Assembly (NCBI RefSeq): GCF_008086595.1
Contig: NZ_RXYA01000008.1
Location: 62,001 to 126,000, forward strand
Length of the DNA stretch: 64,000 bases
Origin: Acetobacterium paludosum
Lineage (GTDB): Bacteria > Bacillota > Clostridia > Eubacteriales > Eubacteriaceae
Direction of reading: 5' to 3'
Below, piece after piece: positions 9,610 through 18,900 of this stretch (the stretch's first letter is position 1; each line of letters begins with the position of its first letter). A program made the position numbers and the translations under genes. The notes beneath the pieces are model-generated. The model was given only the letters and a program-made list of their open reading frames with translations. It had not been told where the DNA came from and made no database searches.

Positions 9610-9638
9610 ATTATATCGTAATTATCTGAAATTTACAA
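9610..9638 (-). promoter_or_regulatory. pyrH sigma-A promoter
   Basis: On the minus strand TTGTAA (-35, 9633-9638) and TATAAT (-10, 9610-9615) are 17 bases apart, about 24 bases upstream of the pyrH start codon. It lies between the tsf terminator and pyrH. Confidence 0.75.
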
Positions 9639-9651
9639 TGCTGTCAACTGT

Positions 9652-9680
9652 AAAAAAAGAACACGAATGTGTCCTTTTTT
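9652..9680 (-). terminator. tsf terminator
   Basis: AAGGACAC / GTGTTCTT stem with an ATTC loop followed on the minus strand by seven T, placed just after the tsf stop codon. The left flank is A-rich, so it could also work in the other direction. Confidence 0.88.
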
Positions 9681-9685
9681 AGAGT

Positions 9686-10330
9686 TTATGCTTTAATTTG
9701 TTTGGCAACTTCCTCAGCAAAGTTTTCTTCTTTTTTCTCTAAACCCTCACCCATTTGAAAACGAGCAAACCGTCTGATTTTGACATTTTCGCCAATCGCC
9801 ATGATTTGTTCTTTTACCAAATCTCCAATTGTTATGTCAGGATTTTTTACAAAAGGTTGTTCCAGAAGACAGATTTCTTTATAGAATTTACTGATCCGTC
9901 CTTCAACCATTTTTTCAATAATTTTTTCAGGTTTTCCTTCATTTAAGGCTTGAACACGAAGAATTTCTTTTTCTTCTTCCACCTCTTCATCTGGCACTTC
10001 TTCTTTAGTGACATACAAAGGGTTTGTAGCTGCTATATGCATTGCGACATCTTTAACAAACGTTTTAAATCCATCAGTTTTTGCAACAAAATCCGTTTCA
10101 CAATTTATTTCAACCAAAACACCAATTTTCCCACCCATATGTATATAGGATTCAACGATGCCTTCTGCTGCAATACGTCCTGATTTTTTATTTGTTGCTG
10201 CTAATCCTTTTTCTCTTAACACGATCATTGCTTCTTCAATGTTTCCATCTGTTTCTACTAAAGCATTTTTACAGTCCATCATGCCTGCGCCGCTTTTGGC
10301 TCTTAATTCTTTTACTAATTTTGCGTCCAC
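9686..10330 (-). CDS. tsf: Elongation factor Ts
   Basis: Guanine nucleotide exchange factor for EF-Tu. The 214-residue protein starts with a UBA-like domain ([29 protein letters not shown]) and contains the EF-Tu-contact motif [16 protein letters not shown] near residue 75. It is the short single-core form found in many Clostridia. It follows rpsB by 27 bases and is closed by a terminator, giving a two-gene rpsB-tsf unit. Confidence 0.97.
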   Translation of the reverse strand: MDAKLVKELRAKSGAGMMDCKNALVETDGNIEEAMIVLREKGLAATNKKSGRIAAEGIVESYIHMGGKIGVLVEINCETDFVAKTDGFKTFVKDVAMHIAATNPLYVTKEEVPDEEVEEEKEILRVQALNEGKPEKIIEKMVEGRISKFYKEICLLEQPFVKNPDITIGDLVKEQIMAIGENVKIRRFARFQMGEGLEKKEENFAEEVAKQIKA

Positions 10331-10357
10331 GTTTATCCTCCTAGTAAGTTTTAAAAA

Positions 10358-11197
10358 TTATTCTGCTTCTACAACTGGTGCTGCTTCTGCAACTGGTGCT
10401 GCTTCTACAACTGTTGCCGTTTCAGCAATTGGTGCCGTTTCAGCAATTGGGGCTGCTTCAACGACTGGTTCTGCGACTGCTACAGGCGCCACTACAATTT
10501 CTTCTTCAACTTGTTCGCCCTGACGTCCTTCGATAATTGCATCGGAGATAACTGATAAGATTAAGGCTACCGCCCGAATAGCATCATCGTTACCAGGAAT
10601 AATATAATCAATTTCGTCTGGATCACAATTGGTATCAACGATTCCGATAATTGGAATACCTAATTTTTTAGCTTCGGCAATTGCAATTCTTTCTTTTTTT
10701 GTATCAATAACAAAAATTGCGCCTGGTACACCTTTCATCTCTTTGATACCGCCTAAGAATTTTTGTAATTTTTCACGCAGACGTTTTAACTTAATAACTT
10801 CTTTTTTAGGTAGAAGGTCAAAAGTTCCATCTTCTTCCATTTGTTCTAATTCATTCAATTTATCAATTCGTTTGCTGATCGTTCCAAAGTTTGTTAAAGT
10901 TCCACCTAACCAACGGTGATTAACACAGTAGCTTCCGCTACGTTTTGCTTCTCTTTCAATACTGGTTTGCGCTTGTTTTTTAGTTCCAACGAAAAGAATT
11001 TCTTCACCGTTTGCTGATAATTCTTTTACGAAATTATATGCTTTTTCAATTCTCTTCACAGTTTGTTGTAAATCAATGATGTAAATCCCGTTTCTTTCTG
11101 TGAAAATATATGGAGCCATTTTTGGATTCCATCGTCTTGTCTGATGCCCAAAATGCACCCCTGCTTCCAAAAGTTGTTTCATAGAAACACATGCCAT
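10358..11197 (-). CDS. rpsB: 30S ribosomal protein S2 with repetitive acidic tail
   Basis: A 279-residue S2. The core is normal: [27 protein letters not shown] at the N-terminus, FVGTKKQAQ near 66, [12 protein letters not shown] near 90, [22 protein letters not shown] near 187. The start is set by AAGGAGGAATAAGATT before ATG 11197; an in-frame extension to 11236 has no support. After residue 230 comes an unusual tail of about 45 residues built from repeated Val/Ala/Pro/Glu units of the type AAPVAE. The DNA repeat (10370-10500) is equally visible. Confidence 0.96.
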   Translation of the reverse strand: MACVSMKQLLEAGVHFGHQTRRWNPKMAPYIFTERNGIYIIDLQQTVKRIEKAYNFVKELSANGEEILFVGTKKQAQTSIEREAKRSGSYCVNHRWLGGTLTNFGTISKRIDKLNELEQMEEDGTFDLLPKKEVIKLKRLREKLQKFLGGIKEMKGVPGAIFVIDTKKERIAIAEAKKLGIPIIGIVDTNCDPDEIDYIIPGNDDAIRAVALILSVISDAIIEGRQGEQVEEEIVVAPVAVAEPVVEAAPIAETAPIAETATVVEAAPVAEAAPVVEAE

Positions 11198-11333
11198 AAT
11201 CTTATTCCTCCTTGGTTTTTCCTCCATTCTCGTCAATTAAGATCATCGACCTGAAACCAGGCACCCAATGTCTCTCAGAGAATGTGTGTAATACATACCT
11301 TGATATAATAGCACAATCGATTAGCTCATGCAA
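11198..11333 (-). promoter_or_regulatory. rpsB promoter and leader
   Basis: TTGCAT (-35, 11328-11333) and TATTAT (-10, 11305-11310), 17 bases apart on the minus strand, give a roughly 100-base leader before rpsB. The leader contains a CCTG-GTTT-CAGG hairpin and a second weak stem (TCTCTGAGAGA). Ribosomal protein leaders are often autoregulatory; that is inference here. Confidence 0.65.
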
Positions 11334-11346
11334 GTTTTTTTTATTT

Positions 11347-12747
11347 TCAAAGCAAGTACTTTTGATAATTATCTCGTTTTTCGGCAATATTAAAAATTCG
11401 TTCAACATAATCTTTATTAATTATAAACTCTTCCTGTTCATAATCTGATGCATAAAAAGAAATTTCTTCTAGTAATTTTTCCATAACAGTATGAAGACGT
11501 CTCGCTCCAATATTCTCTTCTTCCTCATTTTGTAAAAATGCAATCTTAGCAATATGCTTAATTGCATCTTCTTCAAAAATCAGGTTAACCTCTTCCGTCC
11601 GGATAAGCTCTTGATACTGCTTAATGACAGAGTTTTCGGTCTGTGTCAAAATCTCATTAAAATCCGCTTCGGTAAGACTTTCCAACTGAACACTAATCGG
11701 GAAACGCCCTTGCAGTTCTGGAATCATATCAGCTATTTTGGAAACATGAAAAGCACCCGCCCCGATAAAAAGAATATAATCGGTCTTGACCGGTCCGTAT
11801 TTGGTATTGACCGTGCTTCCTTCTACAATTGGTAAAATATCCCGTTGCACGCCTTCTCTTGACACATCGGGTCCTTGATTATTGCCATTCCCGATTATTT
11901 TATCAATCTCGTCAATGAAAATAATTCCATTTTGCTCCGCTTCCCGAATACCTATTTCCTGAACCTGATCCATATCGATGAGCTTCTGAGCTTCCTGGTT
12001 AATTAATATTCGACGTGCATCGGCAATGGATACATTTTTCTTCTTCTTTTTTTGGGGCAGTATATCTCCAAATATGTCATTCATATTAAATGACATGCTG
12101 TCACTGTTCATGCCCTGCATCACGCCGATAGTTTTTGATCCGTCATCATCCACTTCGATCTCAATGATTCTATCCTCTAAAAGTCCGGCTTCCAGTTCTT
12201 TTGAAAGAGCTTCTCTTTTTTCTTTTTTGCTTTGCTCTTTTTCGCTGTCTAAATCAACTGGCGTGGTGGTTACCGGCTGATTCGGCTTCATAAAGAGATC
12301 AAACGGTGTTTTCAGGGTTTCTTTTATTTTCTTAGAAGGCACTAAAATGTCAAGAATAATTTTGTTGACGTTTTTCTCCGCTTCTGAATAAACCTCTTTC
12401 ATTTTTTCCTGTTGGACATTACGTATGGATGTGTTCACCAAATCCCGCACCATCGATTCGACATCCCGGCCAACATAACCGACTTCCGTAAATTTAGTTG
12501 CTTCAACCTTAATAAAAGGCGCTCTGATAAGCTTTGCCATCCGTCGGGCAATTTCCGTTTTACCCACTCCCGTCGGTCCTACTAGAATAATATTTTTAGG
12601 TGTGAATTCATCAATTAAGTCAGCCGGCAGCAACGAACGTCGATATCGATTTCGCAGTGCCACGGCCACGGCTTTTTTGGCCTTTTCTTGGCCGATAATA
12701 TAACGATTCAGTTCATCAACTATTTTTTTAGGCGTTAATTCTTTCAT
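11347..12747 (-). CDS. hslU: HslU ATPase subunit of the HslVU protease
   Basis: AAA+ unfoldase that feeds HslV. The 466-residue protein has LTPKKIVDELNRYIIGQEKAKKAVAVALRNR at the N-terminus, Walker A GPTGVGKTEIARR near 57, the inserted I-domain around residues 110-240 and Walker B IIFIDEIDKI near 274, followed by ISREGVQRD-like sensor sequence (VSREGVQRDILPIVEG). The C-terminus should dock into HslV. Its start lies 1 base after the hslV stop codon. Confidence 0.97.
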   Translation of the reverse strand: MKELTPKKIVDELNRYIIGQEKAKKAVAVALRNRYRRSLLPADLIDEFTPKNIILVGPTGVGKTEIARRMAKLIRAPFIKVEATKFTEVGYVGRDVESMVRDLVNTSIRNVQQEKMKEVYSEAEKNVNKIILDILVPSKKIKETLKTPFDLFMKPNQPVTTTPVDLDSEKEQSKKEKREALSKELEAGLLEDRIIEIEVDDDGSKTIGVMQGMNSDSMSFNMNDIFGDILPQKKKKKNVSIADARRILINQEAQKLIDMDQVQEIGIREAEQNGIIFIDEIDKIIGNGNNQGPDVSREGVQRDILPIVEGSTVNTKYGPVKTDYILFIGAGAFHVSKIADMIPELQGRFPISVQLESLTEADFNEILTQTENSVIKQYQELIRTEEVNLIFEEDAIKHIAKIAFLQNEEEENIGARRLHTVMEKLLEEISFYASDYEQEEFIINKDYVERIFNIAEKRDNYQKYLL

Positions 12748-12748
12748 A

Positions 12749-13294
12749 CTAATTCTCTTCCATTTCTAGTACTTCTACTGAAATATTACTATTTGTGAAA
12801 ACACAAATTTCAGACGCAATTTTCAAAGACTCAAAAACCATTTCTTTGGCACTGAGGGTGGAGTATTTCTTTAAGGCCCGTGCTGCTGAAAGGGCATAAG
12901 AGCCGCCTGACCCAATTGCCGCAACATCGTCATCCGGCTCGATGACTTCGCCATTTCCAGATAATATCAGTGTTTCGGTTTGATCCATTACTATGAGCAG
13001 TGCTTCAAGTTTTCTTAATGCCTTATCCGAACGCCACTCCTTAGCCAATTCAATTGCTGAACGTCGCAAATTCCCATTATATTTTTCCACTTTTTGCTCG
13101 AATTTTTCGCATAATGTAAATGCGTCCGCTACGGATCCTGCAAATCCGACTAAAATTTTATCGTTGTAAATTTTTCTTATCTTTGTTGCTTTATTTTTCA
13201 TAATGATGTTTTCACCCATGGTAACCTGGCCATCTCCAGCTATCGCTACCTCTCCATTATGACGTATTCCAACAATTGTCGTTGCATGAAACAT
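12749..13294 (-). CDS. hslV: HslV peptidase subunit of the HslVU protease
   Basis: Proteasome-like threonine peptidase. With the start at ATG 13294 the protein is 181 residues and begins MFHATTIVG, so that removal of MFHA exposes the catalytic Thr. GDGQVTMG near 22, and [14 protein letters not shown] near 130, are conserved. An in-frame ATG at 13321 would add nine basic residues (SKREREKN) but lies only 7 bases from topA and lacks a good ribosome site; AGAGAGAAAAAT precedes the chosen start. Order topA-hslV-hslU. Confidence 0.94.
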   Translation of the reverse strand: MFHATTIVGIRHNGEVAIAGDGQVTMGENIIMKNKATKIRKIYNDKILVGFAGSVADAFTLCEKFEQKVEKYNGNLRRSAIELAKEWRSDKALRKLEALLIVMDQTETLILSGNGEVIEPDDDVAAIGSGGSYALSAARALKKYSTLSAKEMVFESLKIASEICVFTNSNISVEVLEMEEN

Positions 13295-13327
13295 ATTTTT
13301 CTCTCTTTCTCTTTTTGACATTTATTT

Positions 13328-15397
13328 TTATTCCCCGACTGGGGCTGTATATCCACAATCTTTTTTATCACAATAGATTTTTTTTCGTTTTCCCAAGCCC
13401 TTTTGAAACAGTGTTGAGCCACACACCGGGCACTTTTCAGCCATTGGCAAGTCCCAATTCATATAGTCGCAATCCGGATAATTACTGCAGGAATAAAAAG
13501 TTCTCCCTGTTTTTGAGAGTCTTTTGACAATATCCCCGCCACAAATCGAACAAATACCGCCGGTCTTTTCAAAATACGGTTTTGTGTTTTTACAGTCAGG
13601 AAAACCCGGGCACGCAAGAAACTTGCCATATTTTCCTTTTTTGATAACCATTCGTCTTCCGCACAATTCGCAATCAACGTCGGATTCCGGATCAGCGATG
13701 ATGACCGACTCCGCATTTTCCTGGGCATTTACAAGATCTTTTCCAAATCCAGTATAAAAATGCTTTAAGACACTTTTCCAGTCATTCTTACCTTCAGCAA
13801 CCAGATCAAGGCTATCTTCCATCTCCGCTGTAAAGGAAATATTAACAACATCTTTGAAATACTCTTTCATTAAGTTCGTGACTGTTACGCCCAGTTCGGT
13901 TGGTTTAAAATGTTTTTCTTCGACCTCAACATAATCGCGATTTTTGATCGTGGCAATGGTTGGTGCATAGGTGCTGGGACGGCCAATTCCTTTTTCTTCC
14001 AGGATTTTAACTAAAGATGCTTCCGTATACCGTGCCGGCGGCTTCGTGAATTTTTGATCTTTGGTTGTTTTTAATCTTATTAAGGGATCTCCGATGGCCA
14101 ATTCCGGCAAAATGCTATCTTCATCTTTGCCATGGTTTTTCCCGATTCTTGTAAAGCCGTCAAATTTTTGAGTTTCACCTTTTGTTTTGAAAATCAGATT
14201 ACTGCAGGCTACATCAACATCCGTGACATAATACTCAGCATCTGCCATTTGACTGCAAAGAAGTCTTTCCCAAATAAGTTTATAGAGTTTATGCTGATCT
14301 TTTTCCAATGATTCTTTTGCAACTTCAGGAGTTAGCATAATTGAAGAAGGTCTGATTGCCTCATGAGCATCCTGAACATTCTTCTTCTTAGTTGCTTTCT
14401 TTTCTATCCCCAGATAGTCATCTCCAAAATGCTGCTTGATATATTCCTTACTTTCTTCCACCGCTTCTTCAGCAATACGGGTAGAATCCGTTCTGAGGTA
14501 GGTAATTAACCCGGTTAGTCCGCTCCCCTTAATATCAACACCTTCATAAAGCTGTTGTGCTAAGCGCATGGTACGCTGTGTTGTAAAACCAAGGGTTTTA
14601 TAAGCTTCCTGTTGCAACGTACTGGTTGTAAAGGGAAGCGCTGGTTTTTGTTTGCGAATACGTTTTTTTACATTAGCAACCATAATTGTACTTTCAGATA
14701 CAATTTTTTCTAATCGCACCGCTTCTTCCACGGTGGCAATTGTCTTTTTTTTACCATTTTCAGAATAAAACTTTGAAATGAATTCTTTCTCATCATCTTC
14801 TTTTTTTAACAGCAAATCAAGATTCCAATATTCTTCAGGAATAAAAGCCTTGATTTCTTCTTCCCGATCGACGATGATTCGTGTTACCACCGATTGAACC
14901 CGACCACCGCTCAAGCCTTTTTTAACTTTTTTCCACAAAAAAGGACTCAGAGAATACCCAACTAATCGGTCAAGAATACGACGGGCCTGCTGGGCGTTTA
15001 CTAAGTCAATATCGATGTTTCGCTTATTGTCTATCGCTGCATTTACTGCCTTCTTTGTAATTTCATGAAATTCAATCCGGCATTTTGTGTCCAAATCGAT
15101 TTCTAAAAAATTGGCCATGTGCCATGAAATCGCCTCACCCTCGCGGTCAGGGTCAGTTGCTAAATATACTTGATCAGCTTTTTTCGCGGCCGTCTTTAAT
15201 TTTTTTAACAATTGTGCTTTCCCACGAATTTTTATATATTCCGGTTCGAAATTATCTTCTATATTAATACCAATTCGACTTTTGGGAAGATCAATCACAT
15301 GTCCCATCGTTGCTTCAACTTCAAAGCCTTTTGGTAAATACTTCTTAATTGTTTTTGCTTTTGCCGGTGATTCAACAATTACTAACGTTTTGCTCAT
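13328..15397 (-). CDS. topA: DNA topoisomerase I
   Basis: Type IA topoisomerase that relaxes negative supercoils. The 689-residue protein has the Toprim domain (LVIVESPAKAKTIKKYL at residue 4; YLATDPDREGEAISWH near 108), the active-site region GLITYLRTDSTRI near 297 with the catalytic Tyr, and PARYTEASLVKILEEKGIGRPSTYAP near 470. Three C-terminal four-Cys zinc ribbons are visible (CELCG, CSICG and CPVCG). The ATG follows AAAGGAGGTATTCA. Confidence 0.97.
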   Translation of the reverse strand: MSKTLVIVESPAKAKTIKKYLPKGFEVEATMGHVIDLPKSRIGINIEDNFEPEYIKIRGKAQLLKKLKTAAKKADQVYLATDPDREGEAISWHMANFLEIDLDTKCRIEFHEITKKAVNAAIDNKRNIDIDLVNAQQARRILDRLVGYSLSPFLWKKVKKGLSGGRVQSVVTRIIVDREEEIKAFIPEEYWNLDLLLKKEDDEKEFISKFYSENGKKKTIATVEEAVRLEKIVSESTIMVANVKKRIRKQKPALPFTTSTLQQEAYKTLGFTTQRTMRLAQQLYEGVDIKGSGLTGLITYLRTDSTRIAEEAVEESKEYIKQHFGDDYLGIEKKATKKKNVQDAHEAIRPSSIMLTPEVAKESLEKDQHKLYKLIWERLLCSQMADAEYYVTDVDVACSNLIFKTKGETQKFDGFTRIGKNHGKDEDSILPELAIGDPLIRLKTTKDQKFTKPPARYTEASLVKILEEKGIGRPSTYAPTIATIKNRDYVEVEEKHFKPTELGVTVTNLMKEYFKDVVNISFTAEMEDSLDLVAEGKNDWKSVLKHFYTGFGKDLVNAQENAESVIIADPESDVDCELCGRRMVIKKGKYGKFLACPGFPDCKNTKPYFEKTGGICSICGGDIVKRLSKTGRTFYSCSNYPDCDYMNWDLPMAEKCPVCGSTLFQKGLGKRKKIYCDKKDCGYTAPVGE

Positions 15398-15508
15398 TGA
15401 ATACCTCCTTTTTTCTATTTAAATGTTATTTATCCTCATAAACAGCCACATTATAGCAAAAATAGTTACTAAATACAAATGGATGTCATAAAATATAACT
15501 GATGGATC

Positions 15509-16612
15509 TTAAAGTAAGACGATATTTCCGTATTTAATGTCAATAACTTCTTCAATTTCCATCATTGTTAATAAACCATTGATGGTATTAACCGGCAATT
15601 CTGAATAAATAACCAGTTCATCAATCGTGGTATATCCTTTTCTTATCAGATTATACAAAGTTTGTTCAGCTATATTAATCATTATTTTTTCTTTTGACGC
15701 CATCGTTTTTTTAGCATTTTTTAATTCTGAATGATTATTTACAATAACATAGTCCTCTAAAATATCTCTTGGATCCGTAACTAACTTAGCGCCTTCTTTT
15801 AATAGCTGATTGCCGCCTGCCCATTGCGAAGCACTGATATCTCCTGGTATAACATATACATTTTTGCCCTGCTCTAAAGCATGATTAACCGTTATTAATG
15901 AGCCGCTTTTTTTTCGGGCTTCAATGACAAGCACACCTTGTGACAAGCCGCTTATTATTCGGTTTCTTTGCGGAAAGTGGTAAGGAAGCGGTTTCTCGCC
16001 TAAATTAAATTCAGTAATAATCAATGCCTCTTTAGACATCCGATCAAACAACTTTTGGTTAGAAAACGGATAACAGATATCAATTCCTGTTCCTAAAACG
16101 CCAATTGTTCTTCCGAGCTCATCAATGCTGCCCCAATGGCTTTGCCCATCGATGCCTGCGGCTAAGCCGCTGACAATGGTGATGCCAACCGCGGCTAGGG
16201 ATTGAGCAAATGCTTTGGCGTATCTTTTGCCTAATACCGTTGGGTTACGAGATCCGACGATTCCGATTTTTATGGAACTATTTAATAATGTCACGTCGCC
16301 CTTGACAAACAACCCTGCCGGTGGCATATAAATACTCTTGAGCATTTCCGGGAATAAAGGATCTTCTCGGGTAATCATACGAATACCCTGCTCTTCCATG
16401 TAGTTCATCGAATGACGTGCTTTTTCCAGTGATTTAGACCGCTCTAAATAATCCAGATTCTCTTTTTTAAAAATGTTTGTTTTTTCCAGTGATTCTCTGC
16501 TTATTGAAAAAATATTTTGGGGAGAAACAAATCTTTCCAGCATTATTTTCTTTTGTTTAGCCGTAATTTTTTCTAAACCTAAAAACCAAAGCCAATAGAA
16601 CGCCTCATCCAT
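15509..16612 (-). CDS. dprA: DNA-processing protein DprA
   Basis: Loads RecA onto incoming single-stranded DNA during transformation. The 367-residue protein has an N-terminal helical region, the Rossmann-like core with IGIVGSRNPTVLGKRYA near 115, SGLAAGIDGQSHWGSI near 145, PQRNRIISGLSQGVLVIEARKKSGSLIT near 213, and a C-terminal winged-helix (about 305-367). dprA upstream of topA is the usual Firmicutes order. A 112-base gap separates it from topA. Confidence 0.96.
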   Translation of the reverse strand: MDEAFYWLWFLGLEKITAKQKKIMLERFVSPQNIFSISRESLEKTNIFKKENLDYLERSKSLEKARHSMNYMEEQGIRMITREDPLFPEMLKSIYMPPAGLFVKGDVTLLNSSIKIGIVGSRNPTVLGKRYAKAFAQSLAAVGITIVSGLAAGIDGQSHWGSIDELGRTIGVLGTGIDICYPFSNQKLFDRMSKEALIITEFNLGEKPLPYHFPQRNRIISGLSQGVLVIEARKKSGSLITVNHALEQGKNVYVIPGDISASQWAGGNQLLKEGAKLVTDPRDILEDYVIVNNHSELKNAKKTMASKEKIMINIAEQTLYNLIRKGYTTIDELVIYSELPVNTINGLLTMMEIEEVIDIKYGNIVLL

Positions 16613-16694
16613 TTGTGGCCTTCCTTTCTGTAAACGTTTTTATTATGTTATCATAACTCCCCTATTTTATGAATGCTTTTGTCAATTAACCATA

Positions 16695-16731
16695 ATAAAA
16701 CTTGATATACCCAATCGAGTACATCAAGCTT
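16695..16731 (-). terminator. Terminator of the universal stress gene
   Basis: CTTGATGTA / TATATCAAG stem (nine pairs including one G-T) followed on the minus strand by TTTTATT, about 45 bases past the stop codon at 16775. Confidence 0.8.
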
Positions 16732-16774
16732 TATTTAAAAAGCATCCCTGTTTTTCTAATTGAAGCAAATTTGT

Positions 16775-17644
16775 CTACTCTCGATTTCCGGGAATCAGTA
16801 AAACTGAAGTCGGCGAAGTTCTAACAATATTATGGCTTAAGCTGCCCACAAACACTTCTTTAACAAACCCTCTGCCTTGAGTTCCCATCACAACCAGCGA
16901 GATCTTTTGTTCATTGATGATTCTAATAATTTCTGATATCGGTGCTCCAAACGGGATTTGCATATCCACTTCAATATTCCCTAAAGTTAATAATTGATCC
17001 TTTAATTTCTGTAATCTTTCCTGATCAATTTCATTAAATTCCAATAGACGATTTGAAAGATATGGTTCTATTTTAGACTGGTCCTGGACATGAACGAGCG
17101 TCACTTTGGGAACGCCGCATTTAACCATTTCTTTTACGTATTCAAAAGCGATGTCTGCATTCTCTGAAAAATCTGTTGAAAAAAGAAGATGACTAATGAG
17201 ATCACATTTGGTTGAAGCATCTTCGTCTTCACGATTATCGCGAATAAGAAGTACCGGTTTACTCGAATTGTTGATCACATTATTTGCAACCCCATTTAAA
17301 AGCAATGACCCCAGCATGCTCCGTTTTTCAATATTTATTACGACTAACGAACAGTTCTCGGCAACTGTGATCCGGTTAATTGCATTTTTTTGATTTCCTG
17401 AAACGACCCGGGTTTCCACTTCAAACCCTTGTTGTTTTAATATATCCTTTTGTCTTTTTAGGTTTTCTTCAAACATTGATGTTAAATTTAAATATTGTGA
17501 AATACCCACATCAACTTCCTTAGGGTTAAAGCACTGGACAAGCAGGCATTCTTTCGTCCCCAATGTTTTTAATCCTCCAATGCATCTTATCATTTCAGGA
17601 AAAGCGGTTGATATCTCAGAAATCATTGCCATTTTTTTAAACAT
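16775..17644 (-). CDS. Tandem universal stress protein (two UspA domains)
   Basis: A 289-residue cytoplasmic protein built of two UspA folds, about 1-142 and 148-289. The second ends with MGTQGRGFVKEVFVGS, the G-x2-G-x9-G-S nucleotide-binding loop of ATP-binding Usp proteins. The first has a comparable but weaker version (RSMLGSLLLNG). The gene is a single-gene unit with its own terminator and the ribosome site AAGGAG. The role in stress survival is known for the family; the specific trigger cannot be read from sequence. Confidence 0.88.
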   Translation of the reverse strand: MFKKMAMISEISTAFPEMIRCIGGLKTLGTKECLLVQCFNPKEVDVGISQYLNLTSMFEENLKRQKDILKQQGFEVETRVVSGNQKNAINRITVAENCSLVVINIEKRSMLGSLLLNGVANNVINNSSKPVLLIRDNREDEDASTKCDLISHLLFSTDFSENADIAFEYVKEMVKCGVPKVTLVHVQDQSKIEPYLSNRLLEFNEIDQERLQKLKDQLLTLGNIEVDMQIPFGAPISEIIRIINEQKISLVVMGTQGRGFVKEVFVGSLSHNIVRTSPTSVLLIPGNRE

Positions 17645-17780
17645 AATAAATCTCCTTCAGCTTTAAAATTTAGATTGATTCCATCTTAAGAGCAATAAAA
17701 TTTGTATTTATTATATCCCCGAATACTTGCCTACTAAACATTATCTTTTCATTTCTTTCATTTTTTCTCTTAGACAAAAT

Positions 17781-17838
17781 TTAAAAAGGCCAATTATTTA
17801 TCCGATTGCAATGTACAACGATAAACAATTGACCTTTA
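17781..17838 (-). terminator. degV terminator
   Basis: An 18-pair stem (arms AAAGGTCAATTGTTTATC and its partner with two G-T wobbles) with a 17-base loop, followed by TTTTT on the minus strand. It sits 47 bases past the stop codon of the DegV gene. Confidence 0.9.
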
Positions 17839-17883
17839 TTCATTTTTCCTTTATTGGCGTATGGCACTATTCGACTTTTTAAT

Positions 17884-18753
17884 CTATCTTTCGGTCCCAA
17901 TGAAAAACAAAGCCACGGTACCAGGGCCGCAATGTGCACCGATCACAGGTTCAACCAGACGAATAAGAATGTCTTTTATCCCAAATTTTTCCCGTATCTT
18001 ATCGGCAAGATAATTCGCATCGTCCAGACAATCTCCGTGTGAAATATAGATGATTTGATTCTCCGGACAGATCGCCGTTTCCTCCATTTTTTCAAGCAAA
18101 GCCCGCAGCGAATTTTTTCTGCCGCGTACTTTTGAAACAGGTACGAGATGACCGCCATCATCCATATGCATAACTGGCTTGATACTCAGGACCGTTCCCA
18201 CAATCGCACTTGATGTTGAAACTCTGCCTCCACGCATCAGATAAAATAAATCGTCCACTGTAAACCAATGACACAGATGCAATCTGTTTTCCATCAGCCA
18301 CTCATAGACAAAATCGATTGAATTTCCTTCTTCACGAAATTTTGCCGCGTAGCTCACTATCAGCCCTTCTCCCAGTGATGCACCGAGTGTGTCGACAGCT
18401 AAAATTTTTCTGTTTGGATAATCTTTTTTCAATTCTTCCAAGGCCTGGCAGCCGGTCTGATAAGTTGCACTAAGAGCGGATGAAAACCCGATGTACAACA
18501 GATCTTTCCCCTCTTGAAGAATCTTTTCAAATACCGTACGACAGGATCCCGAACTCATACAAGAGGTCGTGATAACTTCTTTATTTCGCATCCTGGTATA
18601 AAATTCTGTTAAATCAGTTTTCTTGCCTTTAATATAACTTACATATTCAGTATCACCAATATGGTATAAAAGAGACAAAATGTGGATATCATATTTTTCG
18701 ATCAGTTCATCTGGCAGATTAGCAGAAGAATCTGTTACAATTTCAAAGTTCAT
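17884..18753 (-). CDS. DegV family fatty-acid-binding protein
   Basis: A 289-residue DegV/FakB-type protein. In other Firmicutes these bind a fatty acid and present it to the FakA kinase for phospholipid synthesis. Signatures are IVTDSSANLPDEL at residue 5, TTSCMSSGSC near residue 60, IGFSSALSATYQTG near residue 85 and LMRGGRVSTSSAIVG near residue 165. ATG 18753 follows AAAGGAGTAGAAGTA; the more upstream in-frame ATG (18777) overlaps the predicted -10 and is rejected. No fakA lies nearby. Confidence 0.9.
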   Translation of the reverse strand: MNFEIVTDSSANLPDELIEKYDIHILSLLYHIGDTEYVSYIKGKKTDLTEFYTRMRNKEVITTSCMSSGSCRTVFEKILQEGKDLLYIGFSSALSATYQTGCQALEELKKDYPNRKILAVDTLGASLGEGLIVSYAAKFREEGNSIDFVYEWLMENRLHLCHWFTVDDLFYLMRGGRVSTSSAIVGTVLSIKPVMHMDDGGHLVPVSKVRGRKNSLRALLEKMEETAICPENQIIYISHGDCLDDANYLADKIREKFGIKDILIRLVEPVIGAHCGPGTVALFFIGTER

Positions 18754-18776
18754 TACTTCTACTCCTTTTTTTAGCA

Positions 18777-18805
18777 TCTATACCATATTAATACAGAATC
18801 ATCAA
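18777..18805 (-). promoter_or_regulatory. degV promoter
   Basis: TTGATG (18800-18805) and TATAGA (18777-18782), spaced 17 bases on the minus strand. Transcription from it would begin just upstream of ATG 18753. Confidence 0.55.
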
Positions 18806-18900
18806 CTAATCAAGCAGAAGCATAAATTATGTGTATATTATATTTTTCTTCAATAAACAAAATTCCTCAGAGAAATACAACGACTTGCTTACTCGCAGTA

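Noticed and set aside
10158-10523. Plus-strand frame rich in Ala/Thr/Ser opposite the rpsB tail and tsf start
   Set aside because: It mirrors the repetitive rpsB tail and has no independent support.
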